From NCBI GenBank assembly GCA_022497155.1, contig MU385759.1, forward strand, positions 310,001 through 374,000: a stretch of DNA of 64,000 nucleotides, given 5' to 3'. This document shows, piece after piece, positions 1-11,446 of the stretch. The position numbers and the translations under genes are program-made. Positions within the stretch are counted from its first letter, which is position 1; each line of letters starts with the position of its first letter. The DNA is from Whalleya microplaca. Taxonomy: Eukaryota; Ascomycota; Sordariomycetes; Xylariales; Xylariaceae. The notes below the pieces were generated by a model. It was not told where the DNA came from. It searched no databases and was given only the letters and a program-made list of their open reading frames with translations.

Positions 1-1084
1 TACACAAACCCACTTATCCCGGTTGCCTCGGAGGTACTAACGCGGATATGTTGTGTCCAAGCTCTAATTACAGCAATTATCTAGGCCTTGATCGGAGCCG
101 AGTTGTTGCTCCACCGCAAGCTTAATAGGGTTTACATTGGAACTGTGCAAACGGGCGCTAGGGGGAATTGACGGCTTATAGTCTGTGGAGAGGTTTGGGG
201 TGAGACTGCCTGACTTCTGAAGAGGCTACATTGAGTTCCTGGTTCTTGTGTAGTATGGATCCCACGATGACACTGGTCTGTAGATGGACTTCTAGTTCCA
301 TATGTGTGGTTGGCTCTTATTGGGGACTGAGAACTCTTGCTCTTGCTCTCCCTAATAGTCCATGACCATGTAGCCATGTCCGCGTGTATGCATGATCTGC
401 CCCAGTGTCCTAAATGCGCAAGCCAGACGAGGCCTCTGAATCGATCTTTGCCATACGGGTTCAATGCCAGCACCCCCTTACCGACGATCTCCCCCTTACG
501 TACAGGGGCAAACTACCATCCCCAAGATTTCCCCTTTTCTACGTCTCTGTATGAATATAACACGGCACCGGTATGACTGCTAGGTCTGGTTTATCGTGAG
601 GATAATGATGGTATTAATGTGGTTTACTCCTAATCATCCGGATTCTGAAAGCCTGACACTCGGTTCCATGATCATATCCATCCTACGTTACAGGCTTGAA
701 AAGACAGCGAGAACATTTCATAAACAATCCCTACAGCCTGGATTATTGTCCGTCCCTAATCTCTAGACGTGGTCTAATTAGTAATGCACTCGAGATATTA
801 TCACTGAACCTAGCATCGGGAAATAATTACGAGTCTTGAGATACAAAAGAGAGTGTATTAGCTCAGAGGGAACAGAGCCTTGAGTCAAGTAATCTAGAGA
901 CTGGTATCCTAGTGTCGAAGAATAGTAGCAATGAAATGTCATCATAAAAATAGCCGAGGTGCTTTCAATCTGCCTCGCTGCCCTGCCTTATCGCTGCTAT
1001 CAAATCACGCAAAATCAGCCGGGAAGGAAAAACGAATAGACAACGGCGTCTTCATAAATATGAGGGAAAAGTCATATTTTTAGA
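1..1084. other. Intergenic DNA, no gene seen
   Basis: This stretch lies beyond the 3' end of the S-adenosylmethionine decarboxylase gene. The short open frames here overlap on both strands, show no recognisable domain and have no good splice partners. I see nothing supportable. Confidence 0.6.
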
Positions 1085-2728
1085 CTAAATATCCTCACCA
1101 ACTCGGGGCCCGCTTCCACCAGCCCAGCCTTCCCGCTCGTAGTATCGGAAAACCAACTCGTAATCGTCGAAATCGTGGACGATCCGATCGATGCGCCGGT
1201 AGCCCTGGATCTTCTCCATGCGCTTGCTGCGGAAAACTCCGGACGGAGCTTCCTCGCCACCGTACAGGTGAGCTGCCTTGGCTTCGAATAGAGTGACGCT
1301 GAATCTGCCAGGTTTGAAAATCTCGACCACGTGCTCGACGATTTCCGAAGTCTCACGTCCATTCTGACCACCTGGAACGTTAGTCTCGAAGGAGGCGAAA
1401 GAACAGATGGGCTCAGGTGTCACGTGGACAGTGAAGTAATGGGTTGACTTCGCATTATCGCCGTTCTCTGGCTTCTGCGGAGCCGGAACTATGCCATTGG
1501 CAGAGAAACCGCATGGAGAGAACATGTAGGCATCGATACGAGCATCGGGATATTTCGATGCCGGGTAAACATCCGAAAGACCACAGGCATCTGAGACTAC
1601 GGTCCCCATCGCGTGGCCCTCGGTCGTCAAACAATCGAGTTCAGCTTGCTCAGACAGTGGTGTGTGTGAATCATGAAGATCGGAATCACTACCGTTGCTG
1701 AACACGTCGAAAGTATCGTCGGAAAAACTGTCGATTGTGCTCACGGTCTTAATTGTGGCGGTACTAACAGCCAAATCCCCATAATCGTCTGTCGCTATCT
1801 GCCGCGTCTCCTGGGTGTGCTCAGAAAGCCTGGTGCTCGCGACCGCACTCGCGTGCTCCAGGTAGAATTTCTTCGCATTCTCAGGATCGAGGTCTGTCAT
1901 CAGTATCTCGAGGGTTTCGTCATTGCTTTCCGGTAGACCGTTAAACGCAGAGGCCAAACCGGTAGGGATCCTATATGTACTGATGGGACCTGTAGGACTC
2001 TTGTCGTCCACAGGCGTACGAGGCGGAGTCAGAGTGGTCTCCGGCGAAGTGATGTACAAGTACCAGTGATCACCATTCATCTTGCCAACCATGTAAGCGC
2101 TGCCCCCTTCAAACATATCGTCGAGATATCTGACTTCCTGCTTCCAGCTGCGGTGAGGGCCCTGCTGCTTGTGGGGGAAGAGAAAGTTCTTCCGGGAATA
2201 GAAGACACGATAAGGGGTAGCAGCAGCATGGATGTCGTCCAGAGACTTGGCGTTGTGGAAGGGGAAGCCTGCCTCCTCGGCCGCGATTCGCAGCAGTCTG
2301 TGGAGACCGAGGAGGAGAGTCGTGGTACCGCAAGTCTTCAGGATGAGTTTGTGTGGAAACACAAACATGCTAGACTCGGAGAGCAGATAAGCATCCATAT
2401 GCTCTGCCTCAAGGACCGAAAGAATCTTGCAATTGACCATGTCAAGCATCCCAACCCATGCCTCCGAGGGAACAGACTTCAAGCCATTTTGCTTAACACC
2501 GGATGGAAGAGACTTAGGGCCGGGGGCAAACCAGACCTCGAGTAACTTCTCCGGGCCTATGTAATTTATCAGCACAAGGGTTTTCCCCCGATATTACAGC
2601 ATGTGGAGCATACCTTCAAAGGCGTTGGTAGAGTCTAAATCCGCAGCAACATCATGATGGATTGTCAAATGGGGCGTGCCTTCACACGGCGAGAATGTAT
2701 AGTTGGCAGGGACTTGGAAGTTGACCAT
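1085..2728 (-). CDS. spe2: S-adenosylmethionine decarboxylase proenzyme
   Basis: Decarboxylates S-adenosylmethionine to supply the aminopropyl donor for spermidine and spermine synthesis in the cytosol. Two exons: 2728-2614 and 2556-1085, joined across a 57-nt GT-AG intron (GTATG donor, ACATAG acceptor), giving 528 residues. The join rebuilds the conserved DSTNAFEGPEKLLEVWF block (about residues 32-48). LSESSM at 97-102 carries the self-cleavage site: family knowledge puts the cut before Ser100, which becomes the pyruvoyl cofactor. KTCGTTTLL follows. The long C-terminal half, with an acidic Ser-rich insert, fits fungal enzymes. I chose the first ATG after an in-frame TAA. The upstream leader has no ATG for more than 500 nt. 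Identification is firm; the exact start is slightly less so. Confidence 0.95.
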
Positions 2729-3304
2729 CTCCGTGTCGAGTTCGTAGGAGGCGAACGGCCCAAGTTAAGCAGGGACAATCTTGTTCGGTGTCAGGATGCT
2801 GCTGGCTGCAGAGGTGCTGTAGCTACTGCGGAGCACTGACTGCCACCCAAACGAACCTTGCGGCGTTCGTTTGAGAGAGTAGGCCCACAGATCGGTGGGA
2901 GACTGTAAACGCTGGCGGAGCCAGCTGCAATAGCAATGTATATTATCTTAACGTCTCACGAGTGGGACGTTAGGGGGGTCGGCCTCGGAGGGGGAGGAAG
3001 AAGTCCTTTAACCAAGGAATGGTGACGCCTTGTATAGGGCCTCGTTCTGGCAGAAACCGATACCTGTGGCGGAGTATCGGACCTAGCAGACGAGGGTATC
3101 TGCAAATATGGGGGTAAGGTGGAGGTAGCAAGTAGACAGAGGCTAGATATCTAGTACGATGTCTCAGAGGCTCGTGTTATCTGGGTCTGTAGGGAAGAAG
3201 AAAAAAACACGATCAGCTAGAGTCCACAACAGATTGGTGCCGTACGTCGGGTGGTGAACCTACTTGGCGGGCTTAGAGAGGAAACGAAGCAGGTCTGCCG
3301 GGCT
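2729..3304 (-). promoter_or_regulatory. ATG-free 5' leader/promoter of spe2
   Basis: Read on the minus strand upstream of the spe2 start, 576 nt contain no ATG in any frame; the first one lies at 3305-3307. About nine would be expected in random sequence of even composition. A long leader kept free of upstream starts is the simplest reading. A pyrimidine tract, read on the minus strand, lies around 3195-3210. Transcript ends are not visible. Confidence 0.45.
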
Positions 3305-4623
3305 CATGGAAGGCCAAGGGCAATCTGAGATAGCTCGTCTTCTGCCAGAGCCAACTTGGTGACGCTGGACAGGAGTAAATAGATAGATGGATAATCAGAT
3401 GGTTGGTTCAGTAATTGTCGTCTGGCATTGGCGATTCTTGCCGAGTCATACAACGACGTGTATTCTTGCGTGGAGACCAGTCGACGGCGTTGTGTGACTT
3501 GATCTCAATGGGAGCAGCTGTTGAAAATGTTAGATATTGGCAGAATATTATTATTTTTATGGCTGAAGAGAGAAAAAGAGAGTTTGGCGGCGCAATTGTC
3601 AAACGCTAAGACCCTATGGGAAGCTAAAAAAGCAGGACTCGAAGTCTACATACCTTACAGATATTGCTGAGGGGCAAAAATAAGAAGTTGGAAAAGTTTT
3701 AGAGGCTCGGTGAGAGTTTTCGATTTTAATACGGAATATGGCTGGCAGTCTGGCAGACGGCTGTGTTATGGATATGTGCCTGGACCGGACCAAGAGTCTG
3801 GAATTGTCAAGATGTGGGCGCAAAAAAAGGCTTGTGCCTGTAACCGTGCGTACATGCGTAGGTTCGTGGACCTATTGGGTAGGTGTGAGGTCACTCATCA
3901 GCCCAAAGTGGGGCTGCCTGTTCTGTGCGGTGAGTTGCAATCCCTGGTCTTGGTAGCAGTCTTGGTAGGTTGGCAGTTGGAGGCTGCTGCAGTACATATT
4001 AGAGTACATATTGACCTAAACCGTACGGAATACTTAAGAGGGGTTATATAGGTAACAGCACAGCACGTAAGGTAGCTACGAGCACGTTATTACTGTTTAT
4101 GCTGTCCGCTTTTCGCTTGGGCTGAGTTAGGTTGCAAGCGAGACAACCTCCTACTATTTGTTATTTGTTATTTATTATTTATTATAATATAGATGTTGGA
4201 GATAACTGATTGCAACGAAGATAATCATGCTGTGCATTTATCTATTTATCTAATCCGTTTCCAGCTTCACTTCTAAATAGCCATATGTAACATATGTATC
4301 GCGATCATACTAAAACCACACCAATGACCCTCCTCTATTCAGCTCAAGTAAGATAGATGATCTAAGAACTGTTCTGTATACGTCGCATAATCCCAGTATG
4401 TTGGTTGCATCTACCTACTCTGGGCTGCCTCTAGCTACAAACCAGGTATGAATCATCCTATCTATCATCTGTCGTCGGTGGACTATAGTAGCAACAGTGA
4501 GTGCGGACAATCCAGCCTGCTGCAGACATCTTTACTTTGTCCGTCTTGATGCATGGCCCTCTGGTCACACGGCATGCACTGTCAGCTTTGCAAGAACTTA
4601 GCCTGATAGCGGTACATCCGAGA
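3305..4623. other. Intergenic, AT-rich in part
   Basis: This lies between the spe2 promoter and the 3' end of cfd1. It holds an AT-rich microsatellite-like stretch of TTATT repeats at about 4155-4190. Open frames on both strands (3408-4051) show no domain and no convincing splice joins, so no gene is called. Confidence 0.5.
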
Positions 4624-5613
4624 TCATCCGATAGCCTCTGTTATCTCGTGCGTTATCTTTCTGAAGATAGGCTCAAGGGAACAATCCTGATATTTGACAG
4701 CTAGCAAGCTTGCATCCTTGGTCTCATGGCCCGTCAAGTCAGCTTGGCCATTGTGTCGCGCCTTGGAGATATCCTCCCCGTTGACGATTGTTCCTTGAGG
4801 ATACTGTGGTCGCCTTCCCGTCTCGACTAACATGACGAACTGGGGGTCTAGAGGAACGCCCCCAAGGAAGCGCACGTTGAAATCCTCCGCCATGACCTGG
4901 CCTCCCCCTTTTCCAAAGATATCTGTGCATTCAGCGCAGTTTGGGCAAACAAACCCGGCCATATTTTCCACCACGCCGATGACCGATATTCCAGTCTTAG
5001 CGCAGAAGTTGATTTCCTTTCTCACGTCCGCTGTGGCCACTGCCTGGGGCGTTGTCACCACTACCGCTCCGGCAACCTGCCCGGGCAATGCATCTTTCAG
5101 CAGCGTCTCTGCCAGCGATATGTGCTCATCAGACGTTCCCGGCGGCGTGTCGATAAGCAAGTAGTCCATTTCACCCCATAAGACATCCGAGAGGAACTGT
5201 CGGATCATTGCAGTCTTTTTCGGGCCTCGCCAGACGACCGCATCACCGCGTCCACGCAACAAGAAGCCCAGACTCATACACCGTAACTCGCCAATACCGG
5301 CTTCGCGGTTTGCAGGATGTACTGGCACAGGAAGCCATCCGCCGGGAGCTTGTGTGACTTTCGCGTCTTCGATATTGAACATGCGCGGCATCGAGGGTCC
5401 GGTAAGATCGACATCGAGAACTCCCACAGAATGTCCCGCAAGTGCGAGTGAAAGCGCGAGCTGTGTAGTCACAGACGATTTCCCTACACCTCCCTTGCCC
5501 GAGAGGACCTATGAACCCACATGTTAGACTACGGACTGTGTAATTCGGCATTTCTATGGTTGAAGGGCTGCTGCACATACCAGGATAATATGTTTTATCT
5601 TTGCGAGTGACAT
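4624..5613 (-). CDS. cfd1: Cytosolic Fe-S cluster assembly P-loop ATPase Cfd1 (NUBP2)
   Basis: Mrp/NBP35-type ATPase that, as known for the family, pairs with Nbp35 to form the cytosolic scaffold on which Fe-S clusters are built. Exon 1 (5613-5581) codes for [12 protein letters not shown] 72-nt intron (GTATGT...CATAG) follows, then exon 2 (5508-4624), giving 305 residues. The splice restores the deviant Walker [11 protein letters not shown] (about 14-23), which neither exon holds with its flanks. [10 protein letters not shown] is the Walker B/switch region. The cluster-binding CPNC lies near residues 199-202, followed by Cys205. There is no long N-terminal extension with the four-cysteine ferredoxin-like motif of Nbp35, which points to Cfd1. 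It is transcribed divergently from the gene at 6249. Confidence 0.94.
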
Positions 5614-6248
5614 AGCTAGTAGTAAAGACCCTAGAGTAGCTATTTGGAGGGATATCAAGGTGGTTTATAGAGCGTCATTTTGCCATTGAGCTCTAGATAA
5701 AACGAATCGCTTTTTATGTTTCTACATGCCAACTCTAGAGCAATCCATTTCGACGTCCGCATTTATCAGCAACAGTCAAGCCACATCTGCTTACCCCTCT
5801 GCCCCTCCTATTCGAAGCACTTGCATTGAAATGACGAAATTTGCTATCTAGGTAGGCATGTAATCAGCCACGCGGAAAATGGAGCAACTTTTGTGGGGGA
5901 TCCCGACGTTGTGGCTGGAGCCCTCCCTGGCCCGTCCGCCTGATCCGTGCCTGCCGCGTTACCGGTAGGAGCGGAAAAGTCGCAGCTGCGACCCCTGAAG
6001 CTCCCTGGCAGCCGTGGCCTCCCAAAGATAAATTGGTGACGGTGTTTCGACGCTCGAGCGAAGTGCAACACGTTCTTCTTGGCGTTCAACAAGTTGCGAA
6101 AACACTCTTTTTCAGTTGGATATCAACGACAATGCCTCTTTGGAAACCTTGCGCAAGTCGAATCTCATTGTTATAGCTACCTACCTCGAGTGTACCGCAC
6201 TCTGGGCCTTTCTCGTCGCAACCAACATGACCATTGCTTTACGCGAAT
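5614..6248. promoter_or_regulatory. Shared divergent promoter region
   Basis: 635 bp separate the starts of cfd1 (minus) and the ear-motif protein (plus), so both promoters must lie here or overlap. A short upstream open frame begins with ATG CCT CTT TGG near 6131, and an out-of-frame ATG occurs at 6227. Either could dampen translation from 6249. No named site was recognised. Confidence 0.4.
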
Positions 6249-8759
6249 ATGGACGATCCTTGGGGCTCGCCTTGGGCGTCATCCGACACGACATCCAAGC
6301 ATGAGCCTTCATTACCATCACCACCGAAATCGTTACTGAGTCCGCCTCCGAAGGCCTTTTTCGGTGCAATATCAAATCTTTCAGGCCAATCGCCATGGGC
6401 CGACGACGATGGATTTGGGGATTGGTCCCGTGGTGATCAGCCGGAAAACGCAGCCAGCGCGTCGGAATGGGGAGTATGGGCGGAACCACCGCCACAGATC
6501 TTTCAACCGAGTCCGAAGCCATTCGAATCTGGCAAGGCGAGCTCAGGCGCGTGGCCCGGCAGTACCTCAACGTCCCCGGGCTTAAGACCATTACCACGAT
6601 CTCGCACTTCTTCCATTTTCCGACACCACTCTCCAGATCCGTGGGCAATGGAAGCATCTTTGAACGACCGGGCGAACAATCATTCACCAGTACCTTCGAT
6701 TGCTCTTGGGATTACAACTGCGGATATCAAGGACGAACTAGTCGAAGAGCCCAAGGGCTCGATATTAAAAGACAAACTTAACACAATAAATACACAGGAC
6801 GAAAAAGACGACACTCAACGGAAGGAGGAATCCGATGGAGAAGCGATTGACGAAGATGAGGCGCAGGATCTCCCACCAATGCTAGGAAACACCGAAATTG
6901 ATTCAAATGCAGAGCCTAAAGTTGAGAGTCACGACACTCATTCTAGGCCGTCATCGGCTTTCTCAAGCGACAGCTTCAACGGATTAGAACGACAAGATTC
7001 ACCAATGACTTCGATTGATGAAGACCCCAAGTCACGTCTACAGACTCTTTCTCGAAAGCCTTCCAACAAAGTCCAGGAGCTTGTGGGGATGTTTGACGGC
7101 TTAGCAAAGGCTATCGCCGAAGAGCCACCTGTACCCGAGCGACGTGAGCTGTCGAGGGAAAGGGACCGGCGGAAATCTTCAAGCGGGATAGAGAACGCAG
7201 ATGAATCCCTGGCAGACTTTGGTGAATTCGAGGATGCGAAGAGTGATGGTGGAAAGCCGCCGCTTAATTCAACTACTTCCGATAGATCCCCTACACCAAA
7301 GGCCCCATTGAAGGCTGGCGCAATTTCACCCGAAACAACAGAGCCTCCTATCATCAATCGACCGACAGGGCCTAAGGCACCCTCACTTCCGGTTCAGCAA
7401 CTTATCGAGAAGTTTGGGCCAATACGATTTGACGTTGACTTACAAGCCATTGATAATTTATTCCCGAATCTTAATGATTCTGCAAATGACGAACCTACGG
7501 CTACGGAAACTAGCGACCTTCCAGATCGCGTTCTTAACGATAGCTTCACAGAAATCTCGGAGCGCAAAACTTGGTATCGGATCTCCCGTTTCGGGTCGAT
7601 GCGCTTGCATGACTACGGAGATGAGGACAATTATCACAGGGTAGCTTGGCCAACCTCGCATCTTCACAGCGACGTTATCAAAATCGTCAGGAAATGGATG
7701 GAGGAGGACTCGATTTCGGGACGAGCGACGCTGGGTGGCAGCAAGCGGACCAGCGTCTTCAACTGGGATTCCTCCGCGGCTCCCGTTGACTTAGAAAAGG
7801 TGTTTGCCCGCAAGTCATCTCTTACACTGCCGCGGCCTGGCTCAACCCCGCCATCAAGACCAGACACGGTACAAGCATTGAAAGGCGCCGGTTCTGGTCA
7901 TGAAACAAGACACTCAATTGGAGGTTCAATCCACCGCCCAAGTATAGCCTCCAAATTGTCAATAGCTGCCACTCCCGGCTTTGGTTGGAGCTCCGATGCC
8001 ACCCAGTCGCCAACTAGACAGCCGACTCCTAGTAACCACAAAAAGGTCGAAAGCTTAGAATCCGCAATTCAAACCAAAGGTCTAGTTACCGGTATGAACA
8101 CCGGAATTAAAAGCCCTCTGGCCGTTCCAGTACCATATCAGACTTCAAATCTGGCTAGTACGGACGCGGAAGATGAAGATGACGACTGGGGCGAGATGGT
8201 CTCGTCACCTCGAGTAGAAAGTCAAGCCGATTCTACAAGCAGTCTTAACAATGACACTACTACAGCTGAAACGAGCTCTTCAGTGGTTTCTCGAGGCAAC
8301 AATTGGGTGCCTAAACTGTCCGTCGCTATTCCTCAGACCAGCCAACCGCCTAAGCAAGCGCCGAGCTCATCAGCCGCCTCAAGCGCGATAACACCAAGGG
8401 CTGATCCGTGGCCCCTGGCGGACTTTTCTATCTTCGATAAATCCGCACGGACCCCGAAATCATCGAGGCAAGACACATGGCCTCTTGCAGATTTCTCAGT
8501 ATTTAAATCACCGATATCGCGGTCGAAATCGACTGGGATGAAATCCCAAAAGGCCAACTCGCTGTCGAGTCTCGCGAAGCCCCTTGAGCATCCCCAGCCG
8601 AGTGCAGGCGGGATAATAGATTCCCCGTCTTCCCCTCAAATGCCAGCAGCACCTCTAAAGGCTGTGCTTGGCCCAGTTCAGAAGTCAAACCAAGACCAGG
8701 ATAGTATTGTACGGAATATTGTACAAAACTTGCCAGACTTATCCTACATGCTTCGTTAG
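6249..8759 (+). CDS. Aftiphilin/Laa2-like putative AP-1 or GGA ear-binding accessory protein
   Basis: Single exon, 836 residues, very rich in Ser and Pro and mostly disordered. It begins MDDPWGSPW. Three copies fit the gamma-ear binding consensus (aromatic-G-[PDE]-[aromatic/L/M]): FGDW at 56-59, FGEF at 324-327 within ADFGEFEDA, and WGEM at 647-650 within an acidic run. DPW occurs at 3-5, 130-132 and 719-721, and WPLADFS is duplicated at 721-727 and 744-750. One better-conserved-looking block spans about 385-525 and includes TWYRISRFGSMR. Short acidic-aromatic motifs of this kind mark clathrin adaptor accessory proteins such as aftiphilin and yeast Laa2, so a role in AP-1 traffic at trans-Golgi/endosomes is inferred. 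Overall homology to those proteins was not established. The in-frame TTG upstream is not used. Confidence 0.6.
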   Translation: MDDPWGSPWASSDTTSKHEPSLPSPPKSLLSPPPKAFFGAISNLSGQSPWADDDGFGDWSRGDQPENAASASEWGVWAEPPPQIFQPSPKPFESGKASSGAWPGSTSTSPGLRPLPRSRTSSIFRHHSPDPWAMEASLNDRANNHSPVPSIALGITTADIKDELVEEPKGSILKDKLNTINTQDEKDDTQRKEESDGEAIDEDEAQDLPPMLGNTEIDSNAEPKVESHDTHSRPSSAFSSDSFNGLERQDSPMTSIDEDPKSRLQTLSRKPSNKVQELVGMFDGLAKAIAEEPPVPERRELSRERDRRKSSSGIENADESLADFGEFEDAKSDGGKPPLNSTTSDRSPTPKAPLKAGAISPETTEPPIINRPTGPKAPSLPVQQLIEKFGPIRFDVDLQAIDNLFPNLNDSANDEPTATETSDLPDRVLNDSFTEISERKTWYRISRFGSMRLHDYGDEDNYHRVAWPTSHLHSDVIKIVRKWMEEDSISGRATLGGSKRTSVFNWDSSAAPVDLEKVFARKSSLTLPRPGSTPPSRPDTVQALKGAGSGHETRHSIGGSIHRPSIASKLSIAATPGFGWSSDATQSPTRQPTPSNHKKVESLESAIQTKGLVTGMNTGIKSPLAVPVPYQTSNLASTDAEDEDDDWGEMVSSPRVESQADSTSSLNNDTTTAETSSSVVSRGNNWVPKLSVAIPQTSQPPKQAPSSSAASSAITPRADPWPLADFSIFDKSARTPKSSRQDTWPLADFSVFKSPISRSKSTGMKSQKANSLSSLAKPLEHPQPSAGGIIDSPSSPQMPAAPLKAVLGPVQKSNQDQDSIVRNIVQNLPDLSYMLR

Positions 8760-9922
8760 CTTGCTTACGCGTTTACACTTGACATGGACGTTGTAACCTT
8801 CGGCAGTTGGGACAGTTCATAGTCGCATGCCAGGAATACGAATATATGATATGGTGGCTGGGATACCGTCCGTTTTTGGAGCATTAGCTTTTGGGCACGC
8901 GGGTAGCAAGCATCGGCGCCGGCGTTTACGGTGTTTAGGCATGTGCGATTCACATGTGCGATTCAATCTTGTATATTATCAGTGACACGAGTTTCAGGAT
9001 TTAGACATACAGTAGTCGAACGATACAAAAATCAAGCGACAATAATATTTTATCCTATCAACTACATATAGTTCTTTATTAAGCTTCTAGAGCTTATATT
9101 ACCACCAGCTTGAAGTTCCTTTTTTGACCAGAACTACTTTATCAGGTCAACATCGGTGTCTCGGTCTCAATTAGGAACGGAAACATTCCATTCAGAGGCC
9201 TGGAGCCAGGATGCGAGACTGGAATTGTTGCATAAGCCACCCGTTCGTGAGGCTCAATGCAACCGTTTTGGGTGTTTTCAAGCCTCCTGTTTTACAGGGG
9301 TGTCGGCGTTAAAGACTTGTGCCTGATCGACCAATCGCATGCCTCGCACGTTGTTGGAATGAACCAGCCCTACACTGGTAGCTACCTCCCAACTCTCGTG
9401 ATAACTTGGACGTAAAACTTCAGCGTTGCACTTCCCACAGGCACGGCCTCGCGGCTTGTTCCTTACTCGGCCTAACCGCAATTCCAAACGTTCTCTAGGG
9501 TAAGGACCAACGACGAACTGGAATAGGTAAGGATATATGTAACGTAGGTACGATCTAGTGTGACTCCGTCGAATATCTGTCTATTCAGACAAGCGAGACC
9601 AGCCTTGATATTTCTCCTAACATCGCCAAATCTTCATTTCTTCATTCGCTCATTCCACGACATGGCCAGGACAATCCTCTGGCAGACGCGTCCTGCCTCG
9701 TCATTTCTAGCAACATGAGTAAATCATCATGACCTGCACGCTTAAGTTCAATGCATTTCTCAATTTACGTCATTTCCAACTTAATATTGATAATTCATAA
9801 TTGAAACCTTCCCCCTCGCTCTCCCTCGTTGGTGGATCTATTTTCTCAATATACAGCTGCTCGAATACTCGCAGTGAAACATCTGGCTGGCCCTCCTGGT
9901 ATCTGAGCTATCTACATGTCAC
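8760..9922. other. Intergenic, no gene seen
   Basis: This holds the 3' flank of the ear-motif gene and the promoter of the membrane-protein gene at 9923. The frames present are short and domainless. The portion at 8990-9120 is AT-rich, and 9780-9830 just upstream of the next gene contains CT-rich tracts. Confidence 0.5.
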
Positions 9923-11446
9923 ATGGCGCGGGGAGATCATGAAGGCCGGGCTTCGTCGGTTGACGGCGGCCATGCCGAGCTGCTCTACCATTCTCTCGAG
10001 CAGTACAACCGAGAGCAGAGACGGAGGAGACGCCCCGCGATTGTCCTCAGTGCACTCATCTGTCTCTTTATATCCTCGGCGGGAGGGATCGCTCTCGCAA
10101 TAATACTGATGCTGCAGCCCGTCGAGATCCAGGCTGCATGCATCGCTCGGGATCTGATCATGTTCGCGGGCGTGATGGCCTTGCTGTATATCGGCCTCCA
10201 TATCAGGGCGGCGAGGAAGGACTACAAGAGGAGGGGACCCGGCCCGCCGCAGATCTACGGCGAATACCTGCACGCGAGCGCGCTGCTGATTGCGAGACTT
10301 GCTATTGCGGTCTGGATTGCTGGGCTGATCGCGACGGCCATTATGATTGCCAGGGCCGGTCCGTTCGAAGGTTTTGCAGGGAAAATACCATTTTTGAACT
10401 TGCTGGTTTGCATTGGAGCCATGTGAGAAGCCATTGATCGTGATGTATGTCCAACACTGATATCAAGTCATAGTCCGTCATTCATTGTCATATCTATCAC
10501 AATCGAGAAGAATCCCACTCCTTTCGCCACGGCGGGGTTCTCGAGAAACTCATTCTTAACCTGCCGTGTGAGCGAGTTCGCCGACGACTTAGCTGCTGAT
10601 CTAAGCGTCTCGCGAAGGGCTTCGTTGCAGCGAAAGCAGAGCATGAGCGGATCCGTGATGACGCTACCCACGGCGGAAATCTTCCAGTATAATGGCGCCA
10701 AACTGTTTGCAACTCAGGCCAAACCCAGTGAACATCCTGTTGTCTTAATCAAAGAGCAATCTGATGACAAAACCGAGCTGATGGCAAACTCTCCCGTCCG
10801 GCCATCTCATTCTGCCTCTGGTCCGAGGCCAATGCCCTCATCGGATGTCCCGCCTGTGCCAAAGTTGCCACAGTCGCTTTCGAAATCTCCTCCATCTACT
10901 TACACTCCCGGTGGATGGAGAAGTGAGTGGAATAATGTTGCCGAAAAAGTCGGAGTCTCGAGGATCCCGGCTGTGTCCACGGACAACTCTAGTATGGGAC
11001 CGTCGGCATACCATTCTTCCGCCTACTCAGCAATATCTGGTGGTTCCTCCCATGCGTCGGCACCATCCAAATACACTAGCAGGCCAGGAAGCCGGCAGCG
11101 TGCGGCGACAAGCACCAGCATCGCAAGCGATACGCACCGCTCACGCTCGTATACAGTACGATATGCCTGCACGCCCGAGGTCGCAGTCCGACAAGGCGCC
11201 AGGGTCTCAACGCACCCCACTTATTCACCCGCCACGACGCTCGTCTCGGATGGCGAACGCGTGGTCATCCAGCCGTCGAAGCCGGTGGCCGTGCTGCGAA
11301 ATGCACAGAACGCCCAGAGGGCGGGCGCGGCGAACATACAGCGCAAACCTTCGAACTTCTCACGTCCCATCCCGCCTTCGAGGGACTCGGAAGCCGATTC
11401 GGCCGTGGAGATGAGGGTGCCTGGGGCGTACGATGACGAGTTATGA
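9923..11446 (+). CDS. Four-TM integral membrane protein with disordered C-terminal tail
   Basis: Unrecognised fungal membrane protein of 490 residues. Exon 1 (9923-10422) joins exon 2 (10474-11446) through a 51-nt intron (GTGAG...CATAG). The join gives CIGAIPSFIV, which completes the fourth hydrophobic segment and supports the splice. Predicted TM segments lie at about 38-60, 70-92, 115-140 and 155-180. An Arg cluster (EQRRRRRP) precedes the first and a basic loop (RAARKDYKRR) follows the second. The rest is Ser/Pro/Arg-rich, low complexity and probably cytosolic. Arrangement and length resemble small MARVEL-like or other four-TM fungal proteins, but I cannot assign a family or a function. 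Translation starts at the ATG of MARGDHEG; no closer start fits. Confidence 0.7.

Noticed and set aside
132..576. Overlapping frames on both strands (113 and 79 codons)
   Set aside because: No domain, signal or splice context; opposite-strand frames overlap each other.
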